A stretch of DNA of 6,597 bases, from NCBI GenBank assembly GCA_036744635.1, contig DAIOHQ010000258.1:1-6597 (forward strand). The letters run 5' to 3'. The stretch's first letter is position 1, and the number at the start of each line of letters is the position of its first letter. This stretch comes from DAIOHQ01 sp036744635 (GTDB lineage Bacteria > Planctomycetota > Phycisphaerae > Tepidisphaerales > Tepidisphaeraceae). The notes below the pieces were generated by a model. It saw only the letters and a list, made by a program, of their open reading frames with translations, was not told the DNA's origin and ran no database searches. Both the position numbers and the translations under genes were made by a program. Positions 1-5,467 of this stretch are shown one piece after another.

Positions 1-265
1 AGGCAAGCCTCAATTAATCCCCGCGGCGCGCCCACCGTTCGTGGGGAAGGTCAATTTTCCGGTCTGGTTTTTCCATCACGCCTCATTCGGTGTTGCGACT
101 CTCGCGGAAGGTACCCGGGGAGCGTCATCGCCCATCTGCCGCAACTCGCCGCCGATCACACCCCAATTCTACCTCGGGCAGGGACGCGAGGGGAGACGGG
201 TGACCCGTGATCGCTGACAAGTGACGATTGACGCCGTTCCCCCCCAATGCCAAACTATCCCCCCT
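1..265. other. Upstream gap with no supported gene
   Basis: No convincing gene is visible on either strand and I see no tRNA-like fold. At 201-232 there is a degenerate tandem pattern of period 14, with TGAC at 201, 215 and 229 and GTGA at 207 and 221. It resembles worn simple repeats common in planctomycete gaps. A TTGACG at 228-233 could be a -35 element for the isomerase gene, but no good -10 box follows at the right distance. The rest holds nothing I can name. Confidence 0.5.
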
Positions 266-949
266 ATGAAGCGCTCAGAAATCAACCGGTACATCGAACA
301 GGCCAAGGAATTCGCGGCGAGGCACAATTTTTGTCTGCCGCCGTTTGCGTTTTGGACGGCGGAGCAGTGGGCCCAGAAGGGGCATGAGGCGGATGAGATT
401 CGCACCCGGCGGCTGGGGTGGGACCTGACCGATTTCAACCTCGGCACCTTCCTGCAGAAGGGTTTGACGCTGTTCACGCTGCGCAACGGCAAGATCGGCG
501 ATCCGGCCAACAAGAAGGCCTACGCCGAGAAGCTGCTGATCGTCGAGGAGGGGCAGGTGACGCCGTTTCATTTCCACTGGATGAAGACCGAGGACATCAT
601 CAATCGCGGCGTCGGCGTGCTGGTGTGCGAGCTGTACAACTCCGACAAGGAGGAGAAGTTCACCAATACGCCGGTGCGGGTGAGCTGCGACGGCGTCGAG
701 CGCGAGGTGAAGGCCGGCGGCTCGATCGAGCTTGCTGCTGGCGAGAGCATCACGCTCACGCCTTATCTGTATCACCAGTTCTATGCCAGGAAGGGGGCCG
801 GCAAGGCGCTGATCGGCGAGGTGTCGAGCGTCAACGATGACGCCACCGACAACCGCTTTTATGATCCGCTGCCGCGCTTCCCCACCGTGCAGGAAGATGT
901 CCCGCCGACGGCGCTGCTGTGTAATCAGTATCCGGCGGCCAAAGGGTAG
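266..949 (+). CDS. D-lyxose ketol-isomerase (cupin-fold sugar isomerase)
   Basis: The protein has 227 residues and matches the D-lyxose isomerase family (EC 5.3.1.15, formerly DUF1498). Members interconvert D-lyxose with D-xylulose, and often D-mannose with D-fructose, in the cytoplasm using a divalent metal. The family-type N-terminus (MKRSEINRYIEQAKEFA) begins exactly at the ATG at 266. A GTG at 221 in the same frame would add 15 unlike residues, so I reject it. The cupin metal site is visible: His102 and His104 in HFHWMKTED, Glu109, and His170 in YLYHQF, spaced as in characterised members. Length is normal for the family. There is no Shine-Dalgarno sequence before the ATG, only a C-rich run, so the message may be leaderless or poorly initiated. 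No sugar transporter or kinase gene is adjacent, so the physiological substrate (lyxose or mannose) cannot be read from context. Family assignment is firm; substrate is inferred. Confidence 0.9.
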   Translation: MKRSEINRYIEQAKEFAARHNFCLPPFAFWTAEQWAQKGHEADEIRTRRLGWDLTDFNLGTFLQKGLTLFTLRNGKIGDPANKKAYAEKLLIVEEGQVTPFHFHWMKTEDIINRGVGVLVCELYNSDKEEKFTNTPVRVSCDGVEREVKAGGSIELAAGESITLTPYLYHQFYARKGAGKALIGEVSSVNDDATDNRFYDPLPRFPTVQEDVPPTALLCNQYPAAKG

Positions 950-956
950 AGGGAAA

Positions 957-1033
957 ATCGAACCGGCGAAACGGCGAACTGGCGATAAACGTGCATCGCC
1001 GTTTCGCCGTTTCGCCGTTTCGCCGTTTCGATC
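957..1033. repeat. Palindromic tandem repeat of CGCCGTTT units
   Basis: The right side carries four back-to-back copies of the 8-bp unit CGCCGTTT (about 998-1029). The left side carries about three worn copies in the opposite orientation. Arms 964-986 and 995-1017 pair at 21 of 23 positions around an 8-nt loop, which would make a long hairpin. It lies between the isomerase stop codon and the clpP1 promoter. It could limit read-through between them, but there is no T-run after the stem, so a classical intrinsic terminator is not supported. It is likely a dispersed intergenic repeat. Confidence 0.8.
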
Positions 1034-1055
1034 CTCTGCATCCCGACTGGGATGT

Positions 1056-1084
1056 TTGACCCTGCACCCACCCCCGCGTAGTAT
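1056..1084 (+). promoter_or_regulatory. Putative sigma70-type promoter of clpP1
   Basis: TTGACC at 1056-1061 (5 of 6 matches to the -35 consensus) is followed by a 17-bp spacer and TAGTAT at 1079-1084 (4 of 6 matches to the -10 consensus). Transcription would start near 1091, giving a leader of about 22 nt. That leader contains the clpP1 ribosome-binding site AGGAG at 1104-1108. Spacing and placement are ideal, but the match was found by eye only. I see no heat-shock operator such as a CIRCE element next to it. Confidence 0.45.
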
Positions 1085-1112
1085 CCGGCACGCTCGATCT
1101 ATGAGGAGTTGA

Positions 1113-1856
1113 ATGCGAGACTTCGATCCGAAAAATGTGGACCCCAGGCTGCTCGGCCGCGCCATCGAATACATCGGCTCGGCCCAGCCGACCATCGTTC
1201 CCGGCCGCGGGCCGGTGGCCATGCCGGTGGCCATGCCCGGCCCTCCCGGCGGCGGCGGCTACAACCGCTATCGCGAGATGACGCTTGAGGAGATGCTCCT
1301 CGAAAATCGCGTGGTCTTTCTGGTTGGCGAAATCAACCACGTCAGCGCCTCGCGGGTAATCATGCAGATGCTGTACCTGCAGAGCGTCAAGCGGGATGCC
1401 GACATCAACCTGTACATCAACAGCCCCGGCGGCGTGGTCGATGACACGCTGGCGATGTACGACATCATGCGATTTTTGAATTGCGAAATCGCCACCTACT
1501 GCATCGGCCGGGCCGAGAGCGGCGGGGCGATCGTCTTCATGGCCGGCAAGAAGGGCAAACGCTTCATCCTGCCCAACGCCAAGGTGATGATCCACCAGCC
1601 GTTCGGCGGCGTGTATGGCCAGGCGGCGGACATCGAGATTCAGGCCGAGGAAATTCTCAAGACCAAGCAGACGCTGATCAACATCATGGCCAAATGCACC
1701 GGCCAGACCGCCGAGCGCATCCAGGAGGACAGCGAGCGCGATCGCTTCTTCGACGCCAAGCAGTCGGTGGCGTACGGCATCTGCGATGAGGTGCTGGGCG
1801 AGGATTCCGCCCCCAGCATCGCCGCCGCGGCGGCGGATGGGAATAAACCGAAGTAG
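1113..1856 (+). CDS. clpP1: ATP-dependent Clp protease proteolytic subunit, ClpP1 type
   Basis: This 247-residue ClpP family serine peptidase would form the barrel of Clp protease with an AAA+ unfoldase. The start is set by AGGAG at 1104-1108, four bases before the ATG. The catalytic triad is present: Ser136 in GRAESGGA, His161 in MIHQPFGG, and Asp210 in DSERDRF. Ser-to-His (25) and His-to-Asp (49) spacings equal those of E. coli ClpP. Three things are odd. The active-site strand reads AESGGA instead of AASMGA, so the oxyanion-hole Met next to the serine is Gly137. The segment after INSPGG is VVDDTL instead of the usual VTAG-type sequence. A Pro/Gly-rich N-terminal extension of about 50 residues precedes RYREMTLEE, including a duplicated PVAM coded by a 12-bp direct repeat (1212-1223, 1224-1235). 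The extension may be a propeptide. It is probably the partner of ClpP2 encoded 460 bases downstream. Confidence 0.93.
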   Translation: MRDFDPKNVDPRLLGRAIEYIGSAQPTIVPGRGPVAMPVAMPGPPGGGGYNRYREMTLEEMLLENRVVFLVGEINHVSASRVIMQMLYLQSVKRDADINLYINSPGGVVDDTLAMYDIMRFLNCEIATYCIGRAESGGAIVFMAGKKGKRFILPNAKVMIHQPFGGVYGQAADIEIQAEEILKTKQTLINIMAKCTGQTAERIQEDSERDRFFDAKQSVAYGICDEVLGEDSAPSIAAAAADGNKPK

Positions 1857-1858
1857 CA

Positions 1859-1922
1859 GTAGGGGCGGGGTCTCCCCGCCCTTACGCTGCCCAGAAAGAG
1901 GGCGGGGAGACCCCGCCCCTAC
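1859..1922. repeat. REPIN-like perfect inverted repeat
   Basis: A 24-bp arm at 1859-1882 is the exact reverse complement of 1899-1922, with a 16-nt loop between. Each arm is itself a near-palindrome (GGGCGGGG-TCT-CCCCGCCC), so two REP-like units face each other, the layout of a REPIN. It begins 3 bases after the clpP1 stop codon and ends one base before the ATG of the next gene, where a ribosome-binding site should be. Perfect pairing of both arms suggests recent insertion or selection for structure. Confidence 0.9.
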
Positions 1923-1923
1923 T

Positions 1924-2322
1924 ATGTTCACCGGCATCGACCATCCCGCGATCTCCTGCTTCGACTCGCGGAAGCAGATTGACTGGTATTGCCGGAATCT
2001 GGGAATGCGGGTGATCGCGGCCGACGGTAAGACGCCCCCGGCGGCGATTGTCGGATATGGTGAAGGCGACGGCGCGATGATCGAGCTGATGCCGGCGCGC
2101 GATGCCGGTGAAATGCCGGCCGAGATTGCCCGCTTTGCCCCCGGCCTGCGCCACCTGGCGTTTCGGGTGGGCAATTTCGACGAGGCGTACGCGAAGTTGA
2201 AGGCCGCGGGCATCGAATTTCTGTCCGAGCCCGGCAGCGCCCTGGGCGGCGGCCGGGTTGTCAGCTTTCGCGATCCGGAAGGAAACGAATTGCAGATTGT
2301 GCAGCGAGAAAAACAAACATGA
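1924..2322 (+). CDS. VOC superfamily (glyoxalase/dioxygenase-fold) protein
   Basis: This 132-residue protein has the vicinal oxygen chelate fold: two beta-alpha-beta-beta-beta halves, the first starting at FTGIDHPAISCFD and the second at GLRHLAFRV, ending in the typical DPEGNELQIVQ. Four likely metal ligands are visible: His7, Glu54, His77 and Glu122. Their order and spacing resemble glyoxalase I (His5, Glu56, His74, Glu122 in E. coli), so a metal-dependent glyoxalase or related lyase is possible. Many VOC families share this pattern, so I do not assign a reaction. The ATG at 1924 is chosen because the first beta strand starts there. It has no Shine-Dalgarno sequence, since the arm of a perfect palindrome fills that position. 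Its stop codon overlaps the clpP2 start (ATGA at 2319-2322), implying cotranscription and coupled translation with clpP2, an unusual partner for this fold. Confidence 0.85.
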   Translation: MFTGIDHPAISCFDSRKQIDWYCRNLGMRVIAADGKTPPAAIVGYGEGDGAMIELMPARDAGEMPAEIARFAPGLRHLAFRVGNFDEAYAKLKAAGIEFLSEPGSALGGGRVVSFRDPEGNELQIVQREKQT

Positions 2323-2963
2323 CCAGCAACCAACTGATCCCCATCGTCATCGAAAAGTCCGGGCGCGGCGAGCGCGCCTACGACATCTATTCGCGCCTGC
2401 TCAAGGACCGCATCATCATGATCGGAGGCGCGGTCACCGATGAATTGGCCAGCGTGATTATCGCGCAGATGCTTTTCCTGTCGAACGAGGATCCCAAGAC
2501 CGACATCCAGCTCTACATCAACTCCCCCGGCGGCAGCGTCTCGGCGGGGCTGGGGATGATCGACACCATGCGCTATCTGCGCTGCAAGGTGGCGACAACC
2601 TGCATCGGCATGGCCGCGTCGATGGGCGCCTGCCTGCTGGCGGCAGGCACCAAGGGCAAGCGCGCGGTGCTGCCCAATTCGCAGGTGATGCTGCACCAGC
2701 CGCTGATCGGCGGCGTGCTGCAGGGCCCGGCCACCGACCTGGGCATCGAAGCGGCGCACATGCTCCGGCTGCGCGACCGGCTGTACAAGTTGATGGCCGA
2801 GTTCACCGGCAAGACCCCCGAGCAGATCCATCGCGACTTCGACCGCAACAAATGGCTGTTCGCGGAAGAGGCGGTGGAATATGGATGTGCCGACCGCGTG
2901 CTGGACCGTATCGCCGAAGCTCCCGCCCGGGCGGGGATCGATGACGATGCGGACAAAGAATGA
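2319..2963 (+). CDS. clpP2: ATP-dependent Clp protease proteolytic subunit, ClpP2 type, Asn in place of catalytic Asp
   Basis: This 214-residue protein has ordinary ClpP length and features: YINSPGGSVSAG at 66-77, nucleophile Ser101 in GMAASMGA, and His126 in MLHQPL. Alignment of the last triad position is unambiguous through the flanking HRDFDRNKWLFAEEAVEYG. The residue matching E. coli Asp171 is Asn177. Relative to E. coli there are two extra residues after His126 (HQPLIGGVLQGPATD). ClpP paralogues with Asn at this position are known, for example Listeria ClpP1; as I recall, they work poorly alone and in mixed rings with the other ClpP. I infer a hetero-oligomer with ClpP1. The start overlaps the VOC stop codon by four bases, with only a weak purine-rich stretch ahead of it. 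No clpX or tig gene lies downstream in this window. The C-terminus is acidic (GIDDDADKE). Confidence 0.94.
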   Translation: MTSNQLIPIVIEKSGRGERAYDIYSRLLKDRIIMIGGAVTDELASVIIAQMLFLSNEDPKTDIQLYINSPGGSVSAGLGMIDTMRYLRCKVATTCIGMAASMGACLLAAGTKGKRAVLPNSQVMLHQPLIGGVLQGPATDLGIEAAHMLRLRDRLYKLMAEFTGKTPEQIHRDFDRNKWLFAEEAVEYGCADRVLDRIAEAPARAGIDDDADKE

Positions 2964-2968
2964 CCTCC

Positions 2969-3036
2969 CGTCGCACGGGTTCTGAATTCGCGTCCGCGAC
3001 GAAACTTCCCTGTAGCACGGGTTTTCAACCCGTGCC
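2969..3036. repeat. REP-like GCACGGGTT palindromes after clpP2
   Basis: A stem of GCACGGGTT (3015-3023) pairs perfectly with AACCCGTGC (3027-3035) around a 3-nt loop. A second direct copy of GCACGGGTT sits at 2973-2981 but has lost its right arm, and lies inside another small stem (CGTCGC 2969-2974 with GCGACG 2996-3001). I recognise this GCACGGGTT/AACCCGTGC motif as a widely dispersed intergenic palindrome. It follows the clpP2 stop codon by a few bases and could protect the message end or weaken read-through. There is no U-tract, so I do not call it an intrinsic terminator. Confidence 0.75.
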
Positions 3037-3044
3037 AAACCGCG

Positions 3045-3719
3045 ATGAAACCAACTGAAGCGCATCGGCAACGGCATCGGGCAAGGGTGAACAACCCGTA
3101 CTGTGCGGGGCGTTCGTGCGCCGTCGTATTCTCCGCTCTGTTTACGGCGCTGCTGGCCGGCTGCGGTTCTCCAAGCAAGGCGAACATCGAACTGCGCAGG
3201 CAGAATGCCGCTCTCCGCGACCGCGTGGAGTTGTTGACCAAGCAGCACCAGTCGGACGTGGCGGACATCGAGCGGCTGGAAACGGCCAAGGGCGCGCTGG
3301 CCACGCTGCCGCACGAGCGGATGGAGCAGCTTTTCACCGCGAATGCACTGAAGCTCGGCCGGCTGAGCGGCGGGGCCGATCTGGAACCGGCCAAGCCGGG
3401 GGATGAGGCGCTGAAGGTGTACGTGGTCCCCACCGACGCCGCGGGCGACGCCATCAAGGCGGCCGGCGCGTTCACCATCGAGGCGTTTGACCTGGATGTT
3501 CCCGAGCATCCGCTGGTCGGCACGTGGAAATTTTCGGTCGAGCAGGCCCGCGAAAGCTGGTACGGCAAGGCGATGCTGTACGAATACGTTTTGACCTGCC
3601 CGTGGCAGGCCGGGCCGACGCACGCGAAGCTGACGGTGAAGGTGACCTTCACCGACGCGCTGACCGGCCTGACGCTGACGGCCAAGCAGGATGTCACGAT
3701 CAAACTGCCGGCGAAATAG
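3045..3719 (+). CDS. Putative coiled-coil lipoprotein of unknown function
   Basis: The product has 224 residues. A basic N-terminus (HRQRHRAR) leads into a hydrophobic stretch (about 25-38) and a lipobox LAGC with the lipidated Cys at 40, so it should be exported and anchored in a membrane. Residues 47-85 are a charged, heptad-like helix (ELRRQNAALRDRVELLTKQ), probably a coiled coil. The remaining ~135 residues look like a beta-rich domain: KVYVVPTDAAGD, GTWKFSVEQARESWYG, then alternating Thr/Val strands to the end. I do not recognise the domain. The start is uncertain. The ATG at 3045 lacks a Shine-Dalgarno sequence, and a GTG at 3087 (residue 15) would give a more compact signal peptide. 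It lies 81 bases after clpP2 with a palindromic repeat between, so membership of the same operon is unclear. Confidence 0.8.
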   Translation: MKPTEAHRQRHRARVNNPYCAGRSCAVVFSALFTALLAGCGSPSKANIELRRQNAALRDRVELLTKQHQSDVADIERLETAKGALATLPHERMEQLFTANALKLGRLSGGADLEPAKPGDEALKVYVVPTDAAGDAIKAAGAFTIEAFDLDVPEHPLVGTWKFSVEQARESWYGKAMLYEYVLTCPWQAGPTHAKLTVKVTFTDALTGLTLTAKQDVTIKLPAK

Positions 3720-3779
3720 TCTGCTTTTTGGCTGGCTCATCGGTTCCCCATCACATTCTTAGTTTTCACATTGTTGACA

Positions 3780-4868
3780 TCACATGCCGCTGAGGAGTCC
3801 GCGCTGGCGATCTGTCCAGACGCGCGGGAACGCGGAATCGAGATCGGTGCAGTGGAAGTGGCCGGTAATGGCGCGGCGGAGCGTGTCGATGCCGTGGCCG
3901 GTGGTGGCGATTGTGCGCAGCCATGCGGGCGGCGTTTGAAAATCAGGGTTGCCGCGGTCGGACTTGTTGAGGATGCGGAGGGCATTGGGGTAGGCACTGA
4001 GCATCTCTTGCTGGTCCTGGATATTCGCTGATGCATCGAGGATGAGCAGGATCAGGTCGGCGGCTGCGATCTGGGTCTGGCTGTGGTGGATGGCCTGGGA
4101 TTCCAGCGGATCGGTGGTGGGGCGCTGGCCGGGTGTGTCGATGAGCATGACCGGCAGGCCGTCGATATTGGCGATTTCGCCAACCCAGTCGCGGGTGGTG
4201 CCGGGCAGGTCGGCGGTGATGGAGCGCTCGGTGGCGAAGAGCTGGTTGGCCAGGGTGGACTTGCCGACGTTGGGCTGGCCGACGATGGCCACCCGCGGGG
4301 GGTGGAGGAGGTGGTGCAGGGAGTGGTCGTCGAGGATAGCCTGAATCCGGCGGCGGCGGGCGGCGTCGAATTCGGCAGTGTGCTCGGGCGCGGAATTTTC
4401 GGCAGTGCGATTGGTCGGCGGTTGGGGAGAGTCTTCATGGAAGCGCTGCCACGCCTGGGGCTGGGCGAGGAGCACGCGCAGGCCAAGCTCGGTCCGGGCC
4501 AGGGGGAGATGGGTGAGGACTTCCTGCTCCAGAATGGTATCGGCGTCGACGGCATCGGCGGGGAGGGGGGCGTCGATGGAATGCGTCACCGCGAATCCTT
4601 CTTTGACGAGCAGGTCGAGGGTTGCTCGGATGACCCATTGGCCGCCGTGGAGGTTGATGTCGGCGATGGTCGGGGAGAGGAGGACGACGACGGGATCGTC
4701 GATGGTGCGGCCGGCATCGGCGAGCAGGCCATGAACGGTTCGGCCGGGCCTGGTCGGGCGGGAGAAATGGGCGGCGAGAAATGGTTGCACGGCCGGGCCG
4801 ATGATACGCACGACCGCGATGGCGGCAGTGCCCGCGGGCGTGAGGAGGATGGCGCGGTTGGGGTTCAT
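3780..4868 (-). CDS. MnmE/TrmE-like GTPase lacking the C-terminal CxGK domain
   Basis: This 362-residue protein resembles MnmE, which with MnmG modifies wobble uridine in tRNA. The N-terminal domain is recognisable (NRAILLTPAGTAAIAVVRI, then INLHGG at 71-76). The G domain is complete: G1 GQPNVGKS 197-204, G2 GTTRD 223-227, G3 DTPG 244-247, G4 NKSD 301-304, and a G5-like ATTGHG about 321-326. Asn200, equivalent to the potassium-binding Asn, and Glu256, at the position of the catalytic Glu282 of E. coli, are kept, so GTP hydrolysis is likely. Missing are the PGEFTxRAFLNGK hinge motif and the last ~60 residues of the helical domain including the C-terminal CxGK cysteine. The protein ends just after the segment matching the RRRHLQAL region. 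The start at 4868 fits the family N-terminus; the open frame further upstream codes only repeat-derived sequence. There is no clear ribosome-binding site. It converges on the lipoprotein gene with 60 bases between. Confidence 0.85.
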   Translation of the reverse strand: MNPNRAILLTPAGTAAIAVVRIIGPAVQPFLAAHFSRPTRPGRTVHGLLADAGRTIDDPVVVLLSPTIADINLHGGQWVIRATLDLLVKEGFAVTHSIDAPLPADAVDADTILEQEVLTHLPLARTELGLRVLLAQPQAWQRFHEDSPQPPTNRTAENSAPEHTAEFDAARRRRIQAILDDHSLHHLLHPPRVAIVGQPNVGKSTLANQLFATERSITADLPGTTRDWVGEIANIDGLPVMLIDTPGQRPTTDPLESQAIHHSQTQIAAADLILLILDASANIQDQQEMLSAYPNALRILNKSDRGNPDFQTPPAWLRTIATTGHGIDTLRRAITGHFHCTDLDSAFPRVWTDRQRGLLSGM

Positions 4869-4953
4869 CTTGGCGTGGCCGCATCTTGGCGGATGGGGCG
4901 GTGGGGGGCAATGCGGCTCGGGCGTTTGGATGGCGGGAAAGCGATTTTGAAAT

Positions 4954-5062
4954 GTGGGACATTTGGGGACATTTTGGGACATGGGGTTGTTGTTAGTCAT
5001 TTGTCCGTAGGCAGTTGTGAAGGAGATGGTGTTTGAGACATTTTTTGGGAAGTGGGACATTG
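4954..5062. repeat. GGGACATT short repeats
   Basis: GGGACAT occurs at 4956, 4966 and 4976 with a strict 10-bp period, each followed by T-rich or G-rich spacers. Two more related copies occur near 5036 (GAGACATTTTTTGGG) and 5054 (GGGACATTGG). The remaining sequence between 4984 and 5035 is unique. This is a degenerate tandem or dispersed repeat with no coding sense. Confidence 0.65.
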
Positions 5063-5095
5063 GAATGATGAATGAGGAATGCTGAATGATGAATG
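5063..5095. repeat. GAATGATGAATG repeat pair
   Basis: The 12-mer GAATGATGAATG occurs exactly at 5063-5074 and again at 5084-5095, with an extra GAATG at 5077-5081 between. It is a typical simple intergenic repeat and directly follows the GGGACATT array. Confidence 0.65.
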
Positions 5096-5187
5096 GGGAG
5101 CGCGGAGATTGTCTGTTGTCAGCGGTCCGTTGTCGGTTGTTGGTCGTCACGGTCATCATAATGCTCTCCTCTATAGAGAGGGGCGGA

Positions 5188-5217
5188 GTTGCGCGGGCGG
5201 CGCGCCGGGCGCGCAAC
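5188..5217. repeat. 30-bp GC-rich palindromic repeat, copy 1
   Basis: GTTGCGCG (5188-5195) is the exact reverse complement of CGCGCAAC (5210-5217). The interior contains a further perfect palindrome, CGGCGCGCCG (5198-5207). A second copy with three substitutions lies at 5342-5371. Confidence 0.75.
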
Positions 5218-5236
5218 ACTTGGGAGAATTTTGAAC

Positions 5237-5263
5237 CACAGATAAACACAGATGGACACAGAT
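5237..5263. repeat. CACAGAT 10-bp tandem array
   Basis: CACAGAT occurs at 5237, 5247 and 5257 with a 10-bp period and variable two- or three-base spacers. This matches a widely dispersed bacterial intergenic repeat of the form AACCACAGATNAACACAGAT. Confidence 0.75.
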
Positions 5264-5341
5264 GGTTGGGGTAGCGGGGGTTAGGGATGAGGGAGGTGGG
5301 AGGAAAAAATCTGCTGGGTGGGGATTTTGTGGTTTCAGGGG

Positions 5342-5371
5342 GTTGCGCTGGCAGCGCGCCGGGCGCGCAAT
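5342..5371. repeat. 30-bp GC-rich palindromic repeat, copy 2
   Basis: It is identical to copy 1 at 27 of 30 positions. The shared right part of 17 bases is exact (5200-5216 and 5354-5370). The substitutions weaken the outer stem, leaving TTGCGC pairing with GCGCAA. A partial third half-site, GTTGCGCGCGG, starts at 5378. Confidence 0.7.
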
Positions 5372-5434
5372 TGGTGAGTTGCGCGCGGTGGTGGGGTGGG
5401 GATTTGGTGGGTTGACGGTGAGGGGCGGGCCGGT

Positions 5435-5460
5435 GCCCGTTGGAGTGCTCCGGTCCGGGC
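5435..5460 (-). terminator. Possible hairpin terminator after the small basic gene
   Basis: GCCCG (5435-5439) pairs with CGGGC (5456-5460) and, inside it, GGAG (5442-5445) pairs with CTCC (5448-5451). It lies 8 bases beyond the stop codon of the minus-strand small gene. There is no U-tract, so it is at best a weak or factor-assisted terminator. A perfect palindrome CGCCTAGGCG (5465-5474) also spans the stop codon. Confidence 0.25.
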
Positions 5461-5467
5461 GGGGCGC

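Larger units (their letters stand above)
4869..5467. other. Gene-free repeat-rich region
   Basis: About 600 bases hold no supportable gene. The open frame running upstream from the MnmE-like gene through this region encodes low-complexity sequence derived from repeats. In order it holds GGGACATT repeats (4954-5062), a GAATGATGAATG pair (5063-5095), a worn GTTGTC array (5109-5146), an exact palindrome CTCTATAGAG (5169-5178), one copy of a 30-bp palindrome (5188-5217), a CACAGAT tandem array (5237-5263), a G-quadruplex motif (5268-5300) and a second copy of the 30-bp palindrome (5342-5371). The plus strand is strongly G-rich. Any promoter of the MnmE-like gene must lie here, but I could not identify one. 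Confidence 0.7.

Noticed and set aside
18..83. A ~20-codon minus-strand mini-frame with a GAGG ahead of it
   Set aside because: It is too short and generic to support as a gene without conservation data.
998..1029. Tandem CGCCGTTT units as a CRISPR-like array
   Set aside because: The units are only 8 bp with no unique spacers, and there are no cas genes.
275..1234. A 319-codon minus-strand frame opposite the isomerase
   Set aside because: It mirrors the isomerase gene in antisense and reads through the CGCCGTTT repeat; its composition is not protein-like.
831..3740. A 969-codon open frame on the minus strand across the clpP genes
   Set aside because: It is antisense to four well-supported genes and has no recognisable domain. 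It runs through intergenic repeats and exists because GC-rich coding DNA has few antisense stops.
3720..3779. Bidirectional terminator between the converging lipoprotein and MnmE-like genes
   Set aside because: A T-rich stretch is present (CTTTTT near 3723) but I found no adjacent stem of useful length.
4869..5249. N-terminal extension of the MnmE-like protein by 127 residues
   Set aside because: The upstream codons are translations of simple repeats, and the family N-terminus begins at the ATG at 4868.
5237..5263. CACAGAT array as iterons of a replication origin
   Set aside because: There are only three 7-bp units, no rep gene and no DnaA boxes, and the sequence matches a common dispersed intergenic repeat.
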